Shown one piece after another: positions 60,086 through 63,845 of a DNA stretch of 63,845 nucleotides (position 1 is its first letter; every line of letters begins with the position of its first letter). Made by a program: the position numbers and the translations under genes. Under the pieces are notes generated by a model. It saw only the letters and a list, made by a program, of their open reading frames with translations. It was not told the origin of the DNA and did not search any database. Source of the stretch: Olsenella_L sp051876355 (lineage in GTDB: Bacteria; Actinomycetota; Coriobacteriia; Coriobacteriales; Atopobiaceae); assembly GCA_051876355.1 (NCBI GenBank), contig JBJEHU010000002.1, positions 1-63,845 on the forward strand, read 5' to 3'.

Positions 60086-60413
60086 CCGTTACTCCTTTGC
60101 TTTGTACGGGTGTAGCTCCACATGCGTGATGCACCGGAAAGCATGAATCCCCACCCAGCTTTCCAGCGCCGGCATACAGGACAGGATAGATGCAGATGCT
60201 CTGCATCCCTCCATCGCTGCATTATAAAGAATCTTCGATTTATTGTCTTTCCTTGACGAAAATCAAGGAACAGGACGCATCGAATACAAACCTGCAAATA
60301 TTTCTAAATATATGCAGATATACGCAATATTAGGTTATAGAAAAACGTTTTTTCAACTTTTGCCGTTTACCGAAAACGTTTCCAGACACGTTTTCGCAGG
60401 TACAGGGCACGTG
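60086..60413. promoter_or_regulatory. adhE upstream region with LacI-type motifs
   Basis: 328 bases. AACGTT-centred symmetric motifs lie at 60340-60354 (GAAAAACGTTTTTTC) and 60372-60383 (GAAAACGTTTCC), and ACACGTTTTCG at 60386-60396; GAAAACGT with ACGTTTTC also forms an 8-bp inverted repeat. They resemble catabolite or LacI-family operators. No obvious Rex site was found. Confidence 0.45.
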
Positions 60414-61220
60414 CTAATCTTCGGCAGACAGCTCCTGTGCCAGCGCATGGAGCTCAGCCTGCACGGCGTGCTCCCTGTTCGTGCCGATGACACGCTCGGC
60501 TATCTGCTTCACGGCGTAGCGGGCATTCCCCATCACGATCGGGTGCCCCACAGCGCGAAGAATCGCGTAGTCGTTCATGGAGTCGCCGAAGGCAAGGACC
60601 TCGGAAGAGTCGATGCCGTAGTAGGACAGCACGGCCTCGAGGCCTGTCGCCTTCGAGATATCCTTCGGCATCACGTCGATCCACGTATTGCCTGATGGCA
60701 TGAACGTGAAGATGTCTCCGAGCTCGCGCTCGAGCACATAGACCATGTCCATGATCTCGGAGGGACGCTCGCAGCAGACCGCGGCCTTGATGATGGAGAC
60801 ATCGGGCGAAGGCGGATCGAAGAGGCGCTGCGCATTCGGCAGATCTTTGTCGAGCTCCTTCACATAGCTCGACTGGTCGTCGAGCAGGAACGTATGCTCC
60901 CAGTCATAGAGGACAAGGTGAAGCTCGTCGAATGCCTGGCAGGTACGGAACAGACGCAGGATTCCTCTCGTGGAGAAAACCTCGCGGTCGAGGAAGCGGC
61001 CATCGGCAAAGACCTGGGCACCAAGCGCTGCCACATAATCTATCTCGTCAGCAACCGGCGCGAAGAACCACCTGAGCGTCGAATAGCGCCTGCCTGAGCT
61101 CACGCAGAAATGGACGCCCTGCGCCTTGAGCTCGCGGATGATCTCGAACGTCTCGGGCGGGACCTGAGAGTTCTCATCGAGAAGCGTTCCGTCCATATCG
61201 GTAGCGACAAGCTTTATCAT
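60414..61220 (-). CDS. HAD superfamily Cof-type hydrolase
   Basis: 268 residues; GGGAGG precedes the ATG. TDMDGTLLDE is motif I, SSGRRYST motif II and AFGDSMNDYAIL motif IV; the cap is C2-type. Family members dephosphorylate sugar phosphates, flavin precursors or pyridoxal phosphate. A paralogue lies in the PTS operon at 38.8 kb. Its substrate is not indicated by context. Confidence 0.9.
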   Translation of the reverse strand: MIKLVATDMDGTLLDENSQVPPETFEIIRELKAQGVHFCVSSGRRYSTLRWFFAPVADEIDYVAALGAQVFADGRFLDREVFSTRGILRLFRTCQAFDELHLVLYDWEHTFLLDDQSSYVKELDKDLPNAQRLFDPPSPDVSIIKAAVCCERPSEIMDMVYVLERELGDIFTFMPSGNTWIDVMPKDISKATGLEAVLSYYGIDSSEVLAFGDSMNDYAILRAVGHPIVMGNARYAVKQIAERVIGTNREHAVQAELHALAQELSAED

Positions 61221-61417
61221 GTATCCTCCCAGCCAGCTGGCTGAATCAGTGCCTACAGGCTACCATAGCACGCCAGAAACCTTGGCCACAGCGGCTGCCA
61301 TGCGGATGACGGGCCCTTTATCCGAGCTGACCGGCACAAGACAAAAGCCTGTCCGGAAACTGCTGACCAGGAGGCAAAATATTCCAGAAAGACGCTTTCG
61401 TTCCGTCTTTTCGGATC

Positions 61418-61423
61418 TATAAT
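61418..61423 (+). promoter_or_regulatory. -10 box of the EamA gene
   Basis: TATAAT, 43 bases before the start codon; the -35 at 17 bp upstream (CTTTCG) is poor. An AAAGACG/CGTCTTT inverted repeat lies just upstream. Confidence 0.5.
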
Positions 61424-61465
61424 AGTATCTGTTCTCATTTAGAGACAAGCCTGAAGGAGTTTGCC

Positions 61466-62332
61466 ATGTGGATCCTTGCAGCCTGCGGCTCGGCCCTCTT
61501 TGCCGGCATCACGTCCATCCTCGCGAAATGCGGCATCCGCCATACCGACTCCGATGTCGCGACCGCCGTCCGCACGATTGTCGTGCTTCTCTTTGCCTGG
61601 CTCATGGCAGGCATCGTGGGCTCCATCCCGACCATCAGCTCCATCTCTGCCCACTCGATGCTCTTCCTTGCGCTTTCGGGAATGGCGACAGGCGCGTCCT
61701 GGATCTGCTACTTCAAGGCGCTCTCGATGGGTGACGTGAACAAGGTCGTGCCGATCGACAAGTGCTCGGCCGTCCTCACCATCCTTCTCGCCATCGTCCT
61801 CTTCGGCGAGACCGACGCCCTCGCTGTGAAGCTCATAGGCTCTGCCGGCATCCTTGTGGGCACCTTCCTCATGATCGAGCGCAAGAAGCAGGACCACGCT
61901 GTCGAGGGCAATGCCTGGATCTGGTATGCCATAGGCTCTGCCGTATTTGCCGCCCTCACGTCGATTCTCGCAAAGGTCGGCATCGAGGGCGTCGAGTCGA
62001 ACCTCGCCACTGCCATCCGTACCTGCTATGTGCTGGTCATGGCATGGATCGTCGTTGCGATGAAGGGCAAGCTCGGCGAGGTGCGCCATATCGAAAAGAG
62101 CGAGCTCGGCTTCATCTGCGCATCCGGCCTTGCGACCGGCGCCTCCTGGCTCTGCTACTACTACGCTATCCAGACCGGTGTCGTCTCCATCGTCGTGCCG
62201 ATTGACAAGCTCTCGATCGTCGTCGCTATGGCATTCTCCGCTGCCGTCTTCCACGAGACCTATACGAAGCGCTCGCTCACGGGCCTTGCCCTGATCGTCG
62301 CGAGCACCATAGCCATGGCAGTGATCAGATAG
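61466..62332 (+). CDS. EamA/DMT family transporter
   Basis: 288 residues, about 10 membrane helices in two homologous EamA halves: the segment ALFAGITSILAKCGI and its counterpart AVFAALTSILAKVGI, and GMATGASWICYFKALSMGDV and GLATGASWLCYYYAIQTGVV, show the internal repeat clearly. DMT proteins export metabolites such as amino acids or nucleosides. AAGGAG lies seven bases before ATG 61466. A diverged copy of its last 45 codons lies 1.2 kb downstream, past a toxin-antitoxin pair. Confidence 0.92.
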   Translation: MWILAACGSALFAGITSILAKCGIRHTDSDVATAVRTIVVLLFAWLMAGIVGSIPTISSISAHSMLFLALSGMATGASWICYFKALSMGDVNKVVPIDKCSAVLTILLAIVLFGETDALAVKLIGSAGILVGTFLMIERKKQDHAVEGNAWIWYAIGSAVFAALTSILAKVGIEGVESNLATAIRTCYVLVMAWIVVAMKGKLGEVRHIEKSELGFICASGLATGASWLCYYYAIQTGVVSIVVPIDKLSIVVAMAFSAAVFHETYTKRSLTGLALIVASTIAMAVIR

Positions 62333-62360
62333 ACGCCGCATATATGCATAACAGGACTCG

Positions 62361-62389
62361 TGTTTCGGCTCTTTCGAAGCTCTGAAACA
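62361..62389 (+). terminator. hairpin after the EamA gene
   Basis: TGTTTC (62361-62366) pairs with GAAACA (62384-62389), with GCT/AGC pairing inside. A modest structure without a T run. Confidence 0.45.
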
Positions 62390-62449
62390 ATCAGTCACTC
62401 GCACGCAATGCCATGAAAAGCAAGCTGATCCGGCAATTCAGTCAGCCCA

Positions 62450-62707
62450 CTATAAAAAAGCGGCTACTGCCTTGCGTATGAAGTCAGATCTGTTCTTGCT
62501 CTTGGAATCGATGGCATCAACCATCGATTTAGGAAACTTTACGTTGACATTCACCAACGGTTCATCTGATAGTGCTGGTCTCCCCTGCGGACGCACAATC
62601 CATTCTCCGGGCTCGCCAGGATAATCTCCTCTTTCGCATGCTTCGCCTAGGCGCTCTATCTCCTCATCAGAAATTGTGTAGCCGCCCTTTATCTTGTACT
62701 CAGCCAT
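62450..62707 (-). CDS. ribbon-helix-helix (CopG-like) antitoxin
   Basis: 85 residues, AGGAGGAG before the ATG. The N-terminal half (KGGYTISDEEIERLGEACERG) is helical and acidic and the C-terminal half (VNVNVKFPKSMVDAIDSKSKNRSDFIRKAV) is a ribbon-helix-helix DNA-binding fold. Placement of the DNA-binding part at the C-terminus and position after the toxin gene are features of this actinobacterial pair type. It should neutralise the neighbouring protein and repress the operon. Confidence 0.78.
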   Translation of the reverse strand: MAEYKIKGGYTISDEEIERLGEACERGDYPGEPGEWIVRPQGRPALSDEPLVNVNVKFPKSMVDAIDSKSKNRSDFIRKAVAAFL

Positions 62708-62715
62708 TGCTCCTC

Positions 62716-62976
62716 CTAACCAAGTCCGAGTTCCTGGGCCATTTTCGCAGTTAGCGTCATCGCGTGGTAGACGAGTATCCCTCCATCTTCGAGCTCCACG
62801 CCTACCATCTCAATCATGCGCCCTCTTGAATCCAAGCCCGCTGCGGCCATATGCGCTGGCGGATCGAAGTTTCGCCGCCGGATAGCGACGGCATTGTTCC
62901 AAGCTGTGACCACATCCTCCTCGGTCACATCAGGATGTCGTACAGCTACGCGAGGATGTACCTTAATCGTACCCAC
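62716..62976 (-). CDS. small toxin-like protein (BrnT/RelE-related type)
   Basis: 86 residues from GTG 62976, AAGGGG upstream. HPRVAVRHPDVTEEDVVTAWNNA, then RGRMIEMVGVELEDGGILVYHAMTLT, fit a compact RelE/BrnT-like fold common next to RHH antitoxins. The stop lies eight bases before the antitoxin start, so the two are co-translated. Toxic activity is inferred from family and pairing. Confidence 0.7.
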   Translation of the reverse strand: MGTIKVHPRVAVRHPDVTEEDVVTAWNNAVAIRRRNFDPPAHMAAAGLDSRGRMIEMVGVELEDGGILVYHAMTLTAKMAQELGLG

Positions 62977-63051
62977 CCGTTGCCCCTTTTCGCATCATAA
63001 TTTTGCTTTATTTTATTGTGATATAGCCATACCTGCAGGAAATAGCATCCG

Positions 63052-63225
63052 ATGGACAGCGTGTTGAAGCAGAGGTCAGCCCGAATCTCCCTCCTCGCCA
63101 AGAATGCCGGCGTTCAAACGACAAGCGCCTTGGGAAAACCGTCCTCATCAGCTTGTGAAAATGAAAGTCGAGTTCACGCTTTTTTGGAGTCAGATTTCAC
63201 GAAGCTGTTTTCAGCAGAGCCATAG
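63052..63225 (+). CDS. possible small protein
   Basis: 57 residues from ATG 63052, with GGAAA about 10 bases upstream. The sequence is polar with no recognised motif. It occupies the otherwise empty stretch between the toxin-like gene and a small antitoxin-like gene. Weak support. Confidence 0.2.
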   Translation: MDSVLKQRSARISLLAKNAGVQTTSALGKPSSSACENESRVHAFLESDFTKLFSAEP

Positions 63226-63253
63226 GCCGAAGATTTCAGCATCTGAGCTTCCG

Positions 63254-63412
63254 CTACTTGAGCTCTTTTGGATCAAGCTTTCTGTCCGAAAGGACAAGCT
63301 TCTTGCCTGAAACAGATTTGGCAGGACGTTCGGGCATGTTCATGATCTTAGCCATTTTCCTCGCCTGCTCAGTCGTCAGAACAACCGGACGACCAATGCT
63401 GGATGTTGCCAT
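63254..63412 (-). CDS. small antitoxin-like protein
   Basis: 52 residues from ATG 63412 with an excellent AGGAGGTG site. The start ATSSIGRPVVLTTEQARKMA resembles short proteins found with toxin genes in Coriobacteriia and Clostridia. It is basic at the C-terminus. No partner toxin gene is visible next to it, so it may be an orphan antitoxin. Confidence 0.55.
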   Translation of the reverse strand: MATSSIGRPVVLTTEQARKMAKIMNMPERPAKSVSGKKLVLSDRKLDPKELK

Positions 63413-63514
63413 ACATCCCACCTCCTTGATTGTCTTGTTCACACTCTACCCGCAATGGCTATCTAACAGCAATACGCAGCAAGCTCAGATCCAGGGCACA
63501 AGAGTGGCCTTTCA

Positions 63515-63657
63515 TCATCCCGGCCGGCAAGTCCTCCGTCATCATTGCCGCTATGGCATTCTCCGCCGCCGTCTTCTACGAGACGTATACGAAGCGCTCG
63601 TTTACGGGCCTTACCTTAATTGTCGCGAGCATGTTAGCCATGGCAATCATCAGACAG
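63515..63657 (+). pseudogene. displaced, diverged 3' fragment of the EamA gene
   Basis: The frame reads AMAFSAAVFYETYTKRSFTG and on to AMAIIRQ, matching the last 40 or so codons of the intact EamA gene (AMAFSAAVFHETYTKRSLTG to AMAVIR) with many silent and some amino-acid changes. The stop codon of the original is lost (TAG to CAG). No upstream part of the gene is present. Confidence 0.75.
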
Positions 63658-63690
63658 GAATTGGCCGTAACGGTCTTCCATCCGAGCTTC

Positions 63691-63845
63691 CTATTCGAGA
63701 AGCAGCCTGTATGCAATCATCCGAAGCACATCTGGGATCCTGGCGTTCTTAAATTCTGTCGAATTTACTCGTATCGTAAATTCAACACTTGGGACTGCGG
63801 TGGGAATCTTGGACCGAATCCATCCTACGCTGCCAGCAGACCCAA
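63691..63845 (-). CDS. C-terminal end of an unidentified gene, cut by the window edge
   Basis: An open frame from the window edge to TAG at 63691-63693 encodes about 50 residues, including VEFTIRVNSTEFKNARIPDV and RMIAYRLLLE. It has a protein-like composition, but I recognise no family and the start is outside the window. Confidence 0.35.
   Translation of the reverse strand, partial: GSAGSVGWIRSKIPTAVPSVEFTIRVNSTEFKNARIPDVLRMIAYRLLLE

Noticed and set aside
60086..60413. Rex operator for adhE
   Set aside because: No sequence close to TTGTGAnnnnnnTCACAA was found in the upstream region.
1..63845. tRNA, rRNA or prophage genes
   Set aside because: No cloverleaf-like sequence, rRNA segment, integrase or phage structural gene was recognised anywhere in the window.

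Overview
The window is a 63.8 kb piece of a GC-rich, anaerobic, fermentative Actinomycetota chromosome. The gene set (mannose-family PTS, bifunctional AdhE, an AMMECR1/Memo/radical-SAM cluster, PreT/PreA, oleate hydratase, pirin) and the protein style suggest a gut or oral Coriobacteriia of the Olsenella/Collinsella type. This assignment is inferred from gene content; no rRNA or tRNA gene was seen.

Layout. Positions 1-5.7 kb hold a decayed Fic/Doc fragment and, on the minus strand, a tightly coupled operon of a MoxR-like AAA ATPase, an unknown coiled-coil protein and a VWA (MIDAS) protein, followed by a protein with a duplicated Trp-rich motif. Positions 5.7-11.9 kb carry oleate hydratase, two divergent drug/sugar-efflux type MFS transporters, a small acidic protein and a membrane-anchored GH25 lysozyme. 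Positions 12-18 kb carry a SecB-like protein, a PhlG/phloretin-hydrolase-like enzyme, a radical SAM protein divergent from a TetR regulator, and a Tat/lipoprotein tannase-like esterase; two of these are plausible polyphenol enzymes. Positions 18-25 kb carry an orphan PTS EIIA, the AmmeMemoRadiSam pair, an HxlR regulator divergent from two thioredoxins, pirin, and an acetyltransferase broken by an in-frame stop.

Positions 25-28 kb (SDR dehydrogenase, RpiB/LacAB-type isomerase, LacI regulator) and 31.5-45.5 kb (mannose-family PTS IIA/IIB/IIC/IID, a small membrane protein, GH88, HAD phosphatase, GH43, a galactose-binding-like protein, a beta-propeller/nucleoside-hydrolase fusion, GH28 and DUF2264) look like one uronic-acid oligosaccharide system. 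The PTS would import a disaccharide or oligosaccharide, cytoplasmic hydrolases would trim it, and the SDR and isomerase would process the released unsaturated uronate. A shared operator-like motif with the core GTAAACCWGTT links the two blocks. An IS1595-type element with an 8-bp target duplication sits between the EIIA and EIIB genes. Two convergent AAA_14/DUF4143 ATPases lie between the blocks, and one has a striking 34-bp periodic repeat array upstream.

Positions 45.7-63.8 kb carry PreT/PreA, two acetyltransferase or flavin-reductase type enzymes, a flavoprotein pair controlled by a divergent FadR-type regulator with visible twin operators, a third DUF4143 ATPase, AdhE with a downstream kinase-like gene, a HAD phosphatase and an EamA transporter. 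Two small toxin-antitoxin islands (YefM/YoeB-like at 46.1-46.7 kb; RHH plus small toxin-like at 62.4-63.0 kb) are each flanked on one side by an intact gene (preA, EamA) and on the other by a displaced copy of that gene's 3' end. This repeated architecture is the most unusual structural feature of the window.
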